Part shown: positions 54,597-62,921 of the stretch, one piece after another
Numbering within the stretch: position 1 is the stretch's first letter
Layout: the number at the start of each line of letters is the position of its first letter
Assembly (NCBI GenBank): GCA_015056815.1
Contig: SVFN01000006.1
Coordinates: forward strand, 62,001 to 126,000
Source of the DNA: Lachnospiraceae bacterium
GTDB taxonomy: Bacteria; Bacillota; Clostridia; Lachnospirales; Lachnospiraceae
Reading direction: 5' to 3'
Length of the DNA stretch: 64,000 nt
Program-made: the position numbers and the translations under genes
Notes under the pieces: generated by a model
Told to the model about the DNA's origin: nothing
The model's database searches: none
The model's input: only the letters and a program-made list of their open reading frames with translations

Positions 54597-55322
54597 ATGA
54601 ACATTATAGTTTGTGACGATAACAAGGTTGATCTGAAGATCCTGAGAAAAAATATCATTGACTGTCTGTCCGAGACCGATATCGAAGTTCAAATCGATAC
54701 TTTTCAGGATGCTTCCGCCCTTACGGAAGATCTTTTAGCAAAGTGTGACATCCTTTTTATGGATATTTATATGCCGAACACAAACGGTTTTGAGCTGGTA
54801 AAGGAGAAACTCGACAGTATCCACGGTCAGGTGGTATTTGTTACCGCCACTCCTGACTTTGCGGTGGATGCTTTTTCCGTAAATGCAAGACATTATCTTT
54901 TAAAGCCGGTCACACCGGAAGCGGTCAGAGAAGCATTGACACGCTGTATGGAGCATATGGGTCCTCAGTCAGAAGCCTCTTCCGTGATCGAGGTTAAAAC
55001 CTCGCTCGGTACCACCTCCATCCCGGTGGAACGTATTGTCTACATCGAGGTATTTAATAAAATATCAACGATTTACGTCCGTCACTCCGAATTTCAAACC
55101 TACACGCCTCTCGGAAGTCTGTATGAATCTCTGAATCCGGATAATTTCATGCGGCCCAACCGAAGTTTTATCATAAACATGGATTATATAGAGGACTTTC
55201 AGTATGACCACATCGTTTTAAAAGGCGGAAACCGCATCAATTTATCCCGCCAGAACCGTAAACAGCTCCGTGAGCAGTATCAGAATTATCTGCTTAACAA
55301 AGAAAAGGATCTGTCACAATGA
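54597..55322 (+). CDS. LytTR-type response regulator (AgrA/AlgR class), orphan
   Basis: 241 residues. The receiver (1-120) has VCDDN, phospho-acceptor Asp in LFMDIYMPN, FVTAT and LKPVT. The LytTR DNA-binding domain (about 135-238) carries RIVYIEVFNK, FMRPNRSFIINMDYI and GGNRINLSRQNRKQL. Regulators of this type commonly answer to peptide pheromones through a membrane kinase. No kinase gene is adjacent, so it is an orphan in this window. ATG 54597 follows GGGAGGATT; in-frame starts upstream lack a ribosome site. Its stop overlaps the subtilisin start by 4 nt (ATGA), giving translational coupling. It is divergent from the double-glycine peptide gene and is the likely regulator of the shared intergenic region (inference). 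Confidence 0.92.
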   Translation: MNIIVCDDNKVDLKILRKNIIDCLSETDIEVQIDTFQDASALTEDLLAKCDILFMDIYMPNTNGFELVKEKLDSIHGQVVFVTATPDFAVDAFSVNARHYLLKPVTPEAVREALTRCMEHMGPQSEASSVIEVKTSLGTTSIPVERIVYIEVFNKISTIYVRHSEFQTYTPLGSLYESLNPDNFMRPNRSFIINMDYIEDFQYDHIVLKGGNRINLSRQNRKQLREQYQNYLLNKEKDLSQ

Positions 55323-56992
55323 AAAAACATTTTTCTTTCTTTTTACTCTGTATTATACTCTTCAGCATGCTGATCCCGATGGATTTTTCAGTGGTCCCTG
55401 CTCGTGACGCAAATGTCATTTTATCGAACAATCAATGGTATCTCAGAGAGATTGGTCTTCCGTCCGTCTCTGAAAACGTGCCTTCCGTTTCTGACAATAG
55501 TGTCACCATAGCTGTGATCGATACCGGACTTCTTCTTTCCCATCCGGCTCTTAAAGACAGTCTCTGGACAAATGCCGCAGAGGCAGACGGCGAGCCGGGG
55601 ATCGATGATGACGGTAACGGATATGTCGATGATATTCACGGTTATAACTTTCGCGGCAACAACAGTGATGTGACGGATACAGACGGTCACGGGACTCATG
55701 TCGCAGGTATCATCGCCATGAAAGCCACTGATTTTGATCCTTCCACCGGCATTTTCCCGGATGCCCGCATCATGGTGGTCAAAGCAGGCAATACCACAAA
55801 CGGTTTCAGTAGTGCTAATCTGATCAAGTCAATCCGGTATGCCCTGCAAAACGGTGCGGATGTGATCAATCTCTCTCTCGGCACTACATATTGCTCCGAA
55901 GAGATGCAGACAGTTCTCGCCGGTGCCTCCGGGAAAGCACTTATCGTCGCTGCTGCAGGCAATGCATCCACCCACACGAAAGAGTCGGTATATGACTCGG
56001 GCGAAAATATGTACCCGGCCGCTCTGCCCGAAGTGATCGGTGTCATGTCCTTTGATCAGAGCTATGGTCTTTCCTGGTTTTCAAACTGGGACAGTCAACC
56101 CGGCACTGACCGGGACTATGAACTCATTGCACCGGGTAACGATATCTACTCTGCCACTCTGAAAAACAATTACAAGATGGAATCCGGCACTTCCATGTCC
56201 GCCCCTATGGTATCCGCGGCCTGCGGGATCCTGATCGCCAGGTGGCGAAGCCTCCATGTTCCGGACAGATCTTTCCCGACCGCTTCCATTAAAGACTGCC
56301 TCCTGCATGGCACCGGAACTCCCGTCGTTTATGTTGACTCATCCGGTCGCGAACTAATGTATCCAAGACTTGATATCGAGAAAGCATTGCGGTATCTGTA
56401 TGAACACTATCCCACCGACTCCGTGAGCGAAAACAGCGGGACTGTCTCAGAAAATAATCCCGGAAAAGATTCTGTCTCTGACAACACTTCCGGAGAAAAT
56501 TCATCTGCAAATGGTTCTGATCCGTCATCTGACGGCAAACCGGAATCGGAACATTCCGAAGATGTTCTCCCATCCCCCGGTTCTGTGGATGATAAAACTG
56601 TTTCACCACTTGAGCAGGCACGACCCGAAAACAACTCTTCCTACGCTATGCAACAACTCATTCACTCCATACAGTCAGCGAAGCCTGTCATAAATAAGAA
56701 GAAACTCTTCCGGATCAAACAAAGCACTTCCGGGCTTACCGGTCAGACCTGTCTTCTCAGGGAATGGAAGCGTACCAGACTTACCTTCCGGCTCAAAGAA
56801 GCTTCCCCGGATGGCTGGTATCTTTACCGGAGTCCTTCCAAAAACGGGAAATACCGCCTGTATAAATCCTCAAAAGGGAATAAAATCATCCTGAAAAAAA
56901 CAAAACGGCGCTATTATTACTACATAAAGGCCTACAAAAAAATAAACGGCAGGTCCTACTTAAGCAGGCGAAGCCGCAAGGTCCTGATCTGA
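55319..56992 (+). CDS. Secreted subtilisin-like (S8) serine protease with VSEN-rich linker
   Basis: 557 residues. The signal segment (5-25; FSFFLLCIILFSMLIP) is followed by a very short pre-region containing VSEN (50-53) and VSDN (57-60). The S8 catalytic triad is Asp68 (VIDTG), His124 (DGHGTHVAG) and Ser292 (GTSMSAP), with oxyanion Asn215 (AAAGN). After the catalytic domain (to about 362), an acidic Ser/Asn-rich linker repeats VSEN (369-372, 376-379) and VSDN (386-389). The C-terminal 90 residues form a basic fibronectin-III-like domain (WYLYRSPSKNGKYRLY) resembling the end of the GH146-like enzyme. No inhibitory propeptide domain is visible. It is translationally coupled to the LytTR regulator. 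It may process the exported peptide or the giant protein (inference). Confidence 0.92.
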   Translation: MKKHFSFFLLCIILFSMLIPMDFSVVPARDANVILSNNQWYLREIGLPSVSENVPSVSDNSVTIAVIDTGLLLSHPALKDSLWTNAAEADGEPGIDDDGNGYVDDIHGYNFRGNNSDVTDTDGHGTHVAGIIAMKATDFDPSTGIFPDARIMVVKAGNTTNGFSSANLIKSIRYALQNGADVINLSLGTTYCSEEMQTVLAGASGKALIVAAAGNASTHTKESVYDSGENMYPAALPEVIGVMSFDQSYGLSWFSNWDSQPGTDRDYELIAPGNDIYSATLKNNYKMESGTSMSAPMVSAACGILIARWRSLHVPDRSFPTASIKDCLLHGTGTPVVYVDSSGRELMYPRLDIEKALRYLYEHYPTDSVSENSGTVSENNPGKDSVSDNTSGENSSANGSDPSSDGKPESEHSEDVLPSPGSVDDKTVSPLEQARPENNSSYAMQQLIHSIQSAKPVINKKKLFRIKQSTSGLTGQTCLLREWKRTRLTFRLKEASPDGWYLYRSPSKNGKYRLYKSSKGNKIILKKTKRRYYYYIKAYKKINGRSYLSRRSRKVLI

Positions 56993-57098
56993 TCCAATTT
57001 ATCTATCTCCAGCGGCTGTTTTTCTTTTTTTCCGTCAACCGCTCCATTTCTCTGTTCTCTTTCATTTTGATACATCTCTTTGATAGTTTTATAATATC

Positions 57099-57125
57099 AA
57101 AAAAGGTCGCGGCGTTAGCCGCGAC
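57099..57125 (-). terminator. Terminator of the surE transcript
   Basis: GTCGCGGC and GCCGCGAC form an 8-bp GC-rich stem with a 4-nt loop, followed on the minus strand by six T. The convergent subtilisin gene ends about 110 nt away. No reading frame of note lies in 56993-57183. Confidence 0.85.
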
Positions 57126-57183
57126 ACTTTGTCTACACTCTGAGACATCCTAAGATGTCCCTTTCGTTCCTGAAACAATTCTC

Positions 57184-57897
57184 CTAGCAATGATTTTGCA
57201 CAATACCGATCGATATATAGCCATCCAATACCGCACACAGATCGCTCCCTTCCTCCGCCGCCTCGTGATAATTGCCATGCACCATATAGCGCACACCACC
57301 GTTTGGCAGCTTTTCCACCACTCTGTACTCATCATCAAACAAGGTACTCTCCGACACTGTTCTGTCTCTGAGGATCCCTTTAAAATCCTTCAAGGCGCAT
57401 TCCGGAAAATTTATATTAATGATCGCGCCTTTGTCTGCCTTGCTCTCCAGCACTTCTTTCAGTATCTCAGGCAGGTACGTGTCCGTCACTTCATGTCCGT
57501 TTCTTCCCTCCGATACCGCAACCGCGTGACAGCCCTGAAACGCTCCTTCAAAGGCCGCTCCGGCTGTGGCGGAATACTGAATATCCGTCGCCGTATTGTA
57601 TCCGAAATTAATCCCGGACAAAACCACATCCGGCTTATGCGGCAGGATCGTGGTACATGCCAGCCGCACACAGTCTGCCGGTGTCCCGCTGCAGGTAAAA
57701 GCTGTTACCCCTTCGATTCCGATCTCATAGGGATAAACATCAAGCGGGTGATGGAGGTTTATGCTGTGAGATGCCGCACTTCTCTCTCCGTCAGGCGCCA
57801 CCACAAAGACCTGTCCGAATTTCGTTGCTTCCCTTACCAGTCTTAACAGACCGTCCGCCTTTATTCCATCATCATTGGTGATCAAAATTGTTTTCAT
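57184..57897 (-). CDS. surE: 5'-nucleotidase SurE
   Basis: 237 residues. SurE is a metal-dependent phosphatase of nucleoside 5'-monophosphates in the cytoplasm. The metal-binding N-terminus is ILITNDDGIKADG. Ser44 lies in GERSAASHSI, GTPADCVRLA and VLSGINFGYNTATDIQYSAT are the other family signatures, and the length is normal. It follows the esterase gene by 66 nt on the same strand and is closed by a strong terminator. Nothing links it functionally to its neighbours. Confidence 0.95.
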   Translation of the reverse strand: MKTILITNDDGIKADGLLRLVREATKFGQVFVVAPDGERSAASHSINLHHPLDVYPYEIGIEGVTAFTCSGTPADCVRLACTTILPHKPDVVLSGINFGYNTATDIQYSATAGAAFEGAFQGCHAVAVSEGRNGHEVTDTYLPEILKEVLESKADKGAIININFPECALKDFKGILRDRTVSESTLFDDEYRVVEKLPNGGVRYMVHGNYHEAAEEGSDLCAVLDGYISIGIVQNHC

Positions 57898-57963
57898 CTT
57901 TTTCTCCCTTTGTTTTCCTATACAACTGCTTCTTCGAACTGCATCTGTGCTTCCCGGTTTTCT

Positions 57964-60468
57964 TTACTTTCCCTGTACATAACGGACAGCCTTCACAAAC
58001 TGCGGCAGATAAAAGCTGCTTCCGTGGATCCCATCCTCCACAGTATGGTAATGCTTTACTCCTTTTTCGGTCAAAAGCCTTGAAAAATTCTCCTGCGCTT
58101 CGTAGAAATCATACAGATCCTCATTGCCGCAGGCCATCCACAGTCTGTATCCCGCAAGCTGCTCTTTTGTCATTTTCGTTGCCAGCTTCTCTACGTCCGT
58201 ATAAGGAAATGCCCCGTAAAAACTGATGATGCCGCCAAACAGTTCCGGATGCTTCAAACCGATGTGCATCGCGCCGGCTCCTCCCATGGAACAGCCTGCC
58301 ACGTAATGCCTGCTCACTTCTTCGCTGACCCTGTATCCGGAGGTGATTTCCTGCCACAGATCCTTCGTCACCATTTTTTCATATTTTCCCATCCAGAAAC
58401 TCCGTTTGGATGGATCGTCCGGCATTACCACGATCATCGGATCGATCTGACCTTTTTCGATCGCTTCATCCAGGACGCTCTGAATCCCATCGATCTCAAA
58501 GGATTTCCCGGTGCTGTTGATTCCATGTAAAAGAAACATTACCGGATAGGTGTTATCATCACCTTTTCTCATATAGTCCTTTGGCAGATAGATCCGATAA
58601 GCTGTCTCAACACCGTTTAACACAGAGGGCTGATAGGTTGCCGTAAAGAAACGCCGGTTTCCGGCATTTTCTTCCATAACCGCGTAGGAATGTTCTGTAT
58701 ACAGACCGATCGGTCCGTCATACCAGCCGCCTCCTCCTGTGGAATTGCACATCCGGATTGCGATCGTATTCTCTTTTCCGTAACGCAAAACGCTGCTGTC
58801 AATATCGTATACACATTTTACATCCCAGGGATTGGAACCGTCATAAACACCGATGCCCTTGATAAATTCCATCCCGGTGCTTCCCACCAGTCTGCCGTTC
58901 ACATAGACTTCATTTGCCTCATCGAAATATCCAACCGCCAGTTTCAGATTTTCCTTCGAAAAATCCGGATCCAGCTCAAAGCGCCGTACATACCAGGCAA
59001 AGCCTGCAAAATTATCATCTCCCTGTAAAGATTCATCAAAAGAAGCATCCCACCACCCAAAAGCAGGCTGTATTACATTCCAGGACTCATATACTCCCGG
59101 TGTGATCCCCTTGATGGAATCCAGCTCATTTTTACTTTGATCCACATATTCTTTATAGGCCTTAAAATACCAGTCACCTCTGAGATCCAGAAATGATCGT
59201 TCTCCGTCCGCCACCTGTTCTTTCAAAAAAACAACCGTCTGTTCATCCACTTCTCTTTCCATTCCCAAAAGGCTGATCCGGCACAAAATCTTCGCTGTTT
59301 CAAGATCTCCCAGATCTTCACGTAAAATAGAAAATTCAGAAACACTCTCACCCTTTGATGATACCACAAATTCCTGAGAGGCAACCTCTGTTTTTTTCTC
59401 AGCATCCGCTACGATCACGGTAATCTTTGCCTGCTCCTTCTGCCTTGCAAATCCGGAAAGTTCTTCTTTGAAAGAGACACTGACCGTCCCGGAAAGGCTT
59501 TCTTCCCCACATGCTACGGTCCTTGTCTTTGGCTGTATCTTCGCTGTATAAAAACCGTTTGTAAAACACTCACTGTATTTTCCCAAAGAACGCGAGAGAT
59601 AGGTAAGATAAAACTTCCGATCTGCCCTTCCATCCAGAACGGCAAAATCCACATACGTATTGTCAGGCTTATCGTATTCCGACGATCCGTATTGATATAA
59701 CGGATTGGTTCTCTTCTGAAGTCCCCCGCCGATCTCAGAGCTTCCGCCTTCTGCCGTGGTCGCAGGATCGTCGTTTGGTGCATCCAGATAGAAAAAATGT
59801 CCGGACAGATATTCATAACCACAGTCCGGCTTTTTATCAAATGCCTTCACAGCCTCCGCAATGCTTCCCTTTTTCCGGTATGGATTCGTATCCGCCGCAA
59901 AAGCCCCCATATGTGCCCCTACGCAGTAAAAAAGATCCGAACCTCCGATCAAAGTAGCTTCATATGCCATATAACCGCCCACGTTTGCTCCCAGGATACC
60001 ACGATAGCGCGCATCGCTAAGCACCGCATACTTTGTCTCCACGTCTTCCACCAGAGCCGGAAGCATCGCATCATAATCCTGTCCGGACAAAAATGCCGGA
60101 AGGATCACAACGAAGTCCATCGCCTCTTCACTCTGCATGATCTGTGCGAGATACTCTGCGATCCCATCTTCAATATATGTCCCCGCGTGAAATCCATCAT
60201 AGGGCATAAGATATACAGAAGGATAACTGTACTTGCCCGGATCATATTGGTCCGGAAGGATCACATAATATTCACCCGGACCGTCATTGTCCCCATAGGA
60301 ATACGTTTCTCTGATCGTTCCCTCCAGTTCACCGTCTCCGACCACGCCCTCCGGCGCACTTACCTTCTCATGTTTTCCGGAGCATCCTGTCAGCCAACAG
60401 CCAAATATGAAAAGTACTGCCAACAGCCATATTTTTTTTGGATATCGCTTTTGATCTTTTCTCTTCAT
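57964..60468 (-). CDS. Two-headed esterase lipoprotein: inactive esterase domain, jelly-roll module, active esterase domain
   Basis: 834 residues, secreted and lipid-anchored (signal ending LTG, Cys29). The first alpha/beta-hydrolase domain of esterase-D/feruloyl-esterase type (about 40-340) has lost its nucleophile: the elbow reads GANVG, with Asn162 where Ser should be. A galactose-binding-like jelly roll of the kind found at the start of GH2 enzymes (about 455-610; WYVRRFEL, VYVNGRLVGS, IAIRMCNSTGGGG) follows. The second esterase domain (about 620-834) has an intact elbow GCSMGG with Ser727, and a final His in DGIHGSS. It probably removes feruloyl or acetyl groups from plant arabinan/arabinoxylan, complementing the glycosidases 25 kb away; this substrate is inferred. 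ATG 60468 follows GGGAGAG. Confidence 0.87.
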   Translation of the reverse strand: MKRKDQKRYPKKIWLLAVLFIFGCWLTGCSGKHEKVSAPEGVVGDGELEGTIRETYSYGDNDGPGEYYVILPDQYDPGKYSYPSVYLMPYDGFHAGTYIEDGIAEYLAQIMQSEEAMDFVVILPAFLSGQDYDAMLPALVEDVETKYAVLSDARYRGILGANVGGYMAYEATLIGGSDLFYCVGAHMGAFAADTNPYRKKGSIAEAVKAFDKKPDCGYEYLSGHFFYLDAPNDDPATTAEGGSSEIGGGLQKRTNPLYQYGSSEYDKPDNTYVDFAVLDGRADRKFYLTYLSRSLGKYSECFTNGFYTAKIQPKTRTVACGEESLSGTVSVSFKEELSGFARQKEQAKITVIVADAEKKTEVASQEFVVSSKGESVSEFSILREDLGDLETAKILCRISLLGMEREVDEQTVVFLKEQVADGERSFLDLRGDWYFKAYKEYVDQSKNELDSIKGITPGVYESWNVIQPAFGWWDASFDESLQGDDNFAGFAWYVRRFELDPDFSKENLKLAVGYFDEANEVYVNGRLVGSTGMEFIKGIGVYDGSNPWDVKCVYDIDSSVLRYGKENTIAIRMCNSTGGGGWYDGPIGLYTEHSYAVMEENAGNRRFFTATYQPSVLNGVETAYRIYLPKDYMRKGDDNTYPVMFLLHGINSTGKSFEIDGIQSVLDEAIEKGQIDPMIVVMPDDPSKRSFWMGKYEKMVTKDLWQEITSGYRVSEEVSRHYVAGCSMGGAGAMHIGLKHPELFGGIISFYGAFPYTDVEKLATKMTKEQLAGYRLWMACGNEDLYDFYEAQENFSRLLTEKGVKHYHTVEDGIHGSSFYLPQFVKAVRYVQGK

Positions 60469-60536
60469 AATCTCTCCCTTCTGTCGTTTTCGCACCTGGC
60501 AAAGAATAGTTTTCCAAAAGCTCCCGAAAGATAATA

Positions 60537-60562
60537 CAAAAAGCGGAATCTGCCGATTCCGC
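60537..60562 (-). terminator. Terminator of thrH
   Basis: GCGGAATC and GATTCCGC form an 8-bp stem with a 4-nt loop. On the minus strand TTTTTG follows. It lies 24 nt after the stop of thrH and separates it from the esterase gene. Confidence 0.85.
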
Positions 60563-60585
60563 CTCCTCCACTGTTTTATCAAACT

Positions 60586-61185
60586 CTATAATGCTGCTTT
60601 GATCGCCGCCATCAGTTCCTCATAAGTCTCATATGCCGGATACTGTGGAAATTCTGCTTTGATCGCATCTGTACTCTTAAATAAAAAGCCTGCCTTGCTC
60701 GCCTGGATCATGCCCAGATCATTGTGACTGTCTCCACTGGCAATGGTGTCATATCCAATGGACTGCAGTGCCTTGACCGTTGTCAGCTTGGACTGTTCAC
60801 AGCGCATCTTAAATCCTGTGATCATACCGTCTTCTCCTACGACAAGCTCATTGCAAAAAATCGTGGGATAGCCGAGCTTTTGCATCAGCGGTCCCGCAAA
60901 CTGTGAGAAAGTATCGCTTAAGATGATCACCTGTGTGATGCTTCGAAGCTCATCCAGAAACTCCTTCGCTCCCGGCAGTGGATCGATGGTCGCGATGGTA
61001 TTCTGAATCTCCTTCAGTCCAAGACCATGCTCTTTTAAAATGTCAAGCCGGAAGTTCATCAGCTTGTCATAATCCGGCTCATCCCTGGTCGTCCGCTTAA
61101 GCTCCGGGATCCTCGTTGCCTCACTAAACGCGATCCATATCTCCGGTACTAATACTCCTTCTAAATCCAAACATACGATTTCCAT
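60586..61185 (-). CDS. thrH: ThrH-type HAD phosphatase (phosphoserine phosphatase / homoserine phosphotransferase)
   Basis: 199 residues, cytoplasmic HAD-superfamily enzyme. Motif I is CLDLEGVLVPE with nucleophile Asp7; the DLEG form is typical of ThrH rather than SerB. Motif II is VIILSDTF, and motif III/IV is ASGDSHNDLGMI with the metal-binding aspartates. ThrH dephosphorylates phosphoserine and can transfer the phosphate to homoserine. Length is normal. GAGGAG precedes ATG 61185. The gap to rpe (198 nt) holds palindromic element copy D. Confidence 0.92.
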   Translation of the reverse strand: MEIVCLDLEGVLVPEIWIAFSEATRIPELKRTTRDEPDYDKLMNFRLDILKEHGLGLKEIQNTIATIDPLPGAKEFLDELRSITQVIILSDTFSQFAGPLMQKLGYPTIFCNELVVGEDGMITGFKMRCEQSKLTTVKALQSIGYDTIASGDSHNDLGMIQASKAGFLFKSTDAIKAEFPQYPAYETYEELMAAIKAAL

Positions 61186-61207
61186 AATCTTTTCTCCTCT
61201 TCTTTTT

Positions 61208-61304
61208 AGTCCCGTATCCAGACAAATAGTGCAGACAGGAAAGGCATTTACTCCTGCAAAGCATCCGCGCTTTCGTCGTTCTGTCGTTCTATTTTTGGAT
61301 ACTG
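61208..61304. repeat. Palindromic intergenic element, copy D (97 bp)
   Basis: Starts AGTCCCGTATCCAGACAAAT and ends CTATTTTTGGATACTG. It shares GCATCCGC and GTCGTTCT in the centre with copy A. Stem positions differ from copy A but in paired fashion (AATAG/CTATT here, ATGGTGC/GCACCAT there). Lies between rpe and thrH. Confidence 0.8.
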
Positions 61305-61383
61305 CTTTTATCGCTTACCGGTCCCCTGCCGTCACAAGCCCGCGGCATAATATGCTTCACAGACACCCTGACCGAACCTTCGG

Positions 61384-62037
61384 TTACTGCCCCAATATCT
61401 CCAGCAGTTCCTTGACATTCTGTGTGATGTCGCCTCGAAAAACAGTGGAGCCGGATACGAGTACGTTTGCGCCGGCAGCAATGATCTTCGCTGCGTTATC
61501 TTTTGTGACACCGCCGTCGACTTCAATGGAAACGTCCAGGCCGCGCTCCGTAATCTCCTTACGCAGATCAATGATCTTTTGCGTACACTCTTCCCGGTAA
61601 GACTGCCCGCCAAATCCTGTGCGGACTGTCATGATCGTGATCTGTTCCACTTTTTCCAGATAGGGAAAAACGTCTGTGACCGGCGTCTCCGGATGAAGCG
61701 CAAGTCCTGCCCTTGCGCCAAGTGTATGGATCTTTTCCAGCGTTTCGTCAATGCAGTCACAGGCCTCCACATGGAACGTGATCTGATCAGCGCCTGCCTC
61801 CTTGAAGCGCTCGATATAGCGCTCAGGCTGAATGATCATCAGATGAACATCAAACAGCTTATCCGTCACCGGACGAAGGGTTTCGATGATCGGAAACCCG
61901 AATGAGATCGAAGGCACACATACCCCGTCCATCACATCAATATGTATGTACTGTGCGCCTGCCTCGTCTGCTTTTTTTACCTGCTCCCCCAGAATCGAAA
62001 AATCTGCTGCTAAAATCGATGGTGCTAAAACATTCAT
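61384..62037 (-). CDS. rpe: Ribulose-phosphate 3-epimerase
   Basis: 217 residues, TIM barrel of the pentose phosphate pathway, interconverting ribulose 5-phosphate and xylulose 5-phosphate. Family signatures are SILAADFS, HIDVMDGVCVPSISFG, VHLMI, VRTGFGGQ and EVDGGV. Its start lies 2 nt after the rsgA stop with GAAGGAGA inside the end of rsgA, so the two are translationally linked. Position after rsgA is the standard Bacillota order. Confidence 0.97.
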   Translation of the reverse strand: MNVLAPSILAADFSILGEQVKKADEAGAQYIHIDVMDGVCVPSISFGFPIIETLRPVTDKLFDVHLMIIQPERYIERFKEAGADQITFHVEACDCIDETLEKIHTLGARAGLALHPETPVTDVFPYLEKVEQITIMTVRTGFGGQSYREECTQKIIDLRKEITERGLDVSIEVDGGVTKDNAAKIIAAGANVLVSGSTVFRGDITQNVKELLEILGQ

Positions 62038-62039
62038 AG

Positions 62040-62918
62040 TCAGTATCTCCTTCTCTCTTTAGACTCCCCATACAAAATTTTGTAATTCTCATATCGCTCT
62101 TTACTGATCTGCCCCTCCAAAACGGCCTGCTTGACTGCGCAGTCAGGCTCGTTAATATGAGCACAGCCCTGAAAACGGCAGTCCGGTTCGAAACGCACAA
62201 ACTCCGGAAAATACTGTCCCAACTCCCCCTCCGGAATTTCTGCCACGCTAAGAGATGTAAATCCCGGCGTGTCCATGATATAACTGTCAGCATCCAGCAT
62301 AATGAGCTCGCTGTGTCTGGTTGTATGCTTCCCCCGCTCAATTTTCTCGCTGATCTTTCCCGTTTCCATCACTGTCCCGTCCTGCAGCCCGTTGATCAAT
62401 GTCGATTTCCCGACACCGCTCGGTCCCGCTACGGTCGTTGTCTTACCATGTAAGGCTTTCTTGATCTCCTCTATCCCGCTTTTTTGCCCTGCGCTGGTCA
62501 AAAACACCCGGTAACCGCTTTTCCCGTAAATGTCCCGCAGTCTTTCGCACTCTTCCTGCGACGCAGTATCTGTCTTATTGAAACAGATGATGGTATCGAT
62601 CCCTTGCCGCTCCATCATGACCAGAAAACGGTCTAAAAGATTCAGATTAGGCTCCGGCTTTTTGATTGAAAAGATCACCAGTGCCTGATCGATATTGGCT
62701 ACAGCCGGACGGATCAGTGCATTCTTTCTGGGAAGAAGTTCTACAATGTTTCCCTCCTTATCCGCTTCATGCACTACTTCGATCTCGACATCCTCCCCCA
62801 CAAGAGGCTTCAGGTTTTTTTTGCGGAATACTCCCTTCGCCTTGCATTCGTAGATCCCCGTCCTGCCTGTATTCACATAATAAAATCCTGCAATTCCTTT
62901 GACAATCTTCCCCCGCAT
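62040..62918 (-). CDS. rsgA: Ribosome biogenesis GTPase RsgA
   Basis: 292 residues. An N-terminal OB fold (about 1-65) precedes a circularly permuted GTPase domain with G4 CFNKTD, G1 GPSGVGKSTLING and G3 DTPGF. The C-terminal zinc-binding segment has the Cys/His pattern CRFQGCAHINEPDCAVKQAV. It helps late 30S subunit assembly. It starts 3 nt after the kinase stop codon and ends against rpe. Confidence 0.96.
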   Translation of the reverse strand: MRGKIVKGIAGFYYVNTGRTGIYECKAKGVFRKKNLKPLVGEDVEIEVVHEADKEGNIVELLPRKNALIRPAVANIDQALVIFSIKKPEPNLNLLDRFLVMMERQGIDTIICFNKTDTASQEECERLRDIYGKSGYRVFLTSAGQKSGIEEIKKALHGKTTTVAGPSGVGKSTLINGLQDGTVMETGKISEKIERGKHTTRHSELIMLDADSYIMDTPGFTSLSVAEIPEGELGQYFPEFVRFEPDCRFQGCAHINEPDCAVKQAVLEGQISKERYENYKILYGESKERRRY

Positions 62919-62921
62919 CCT

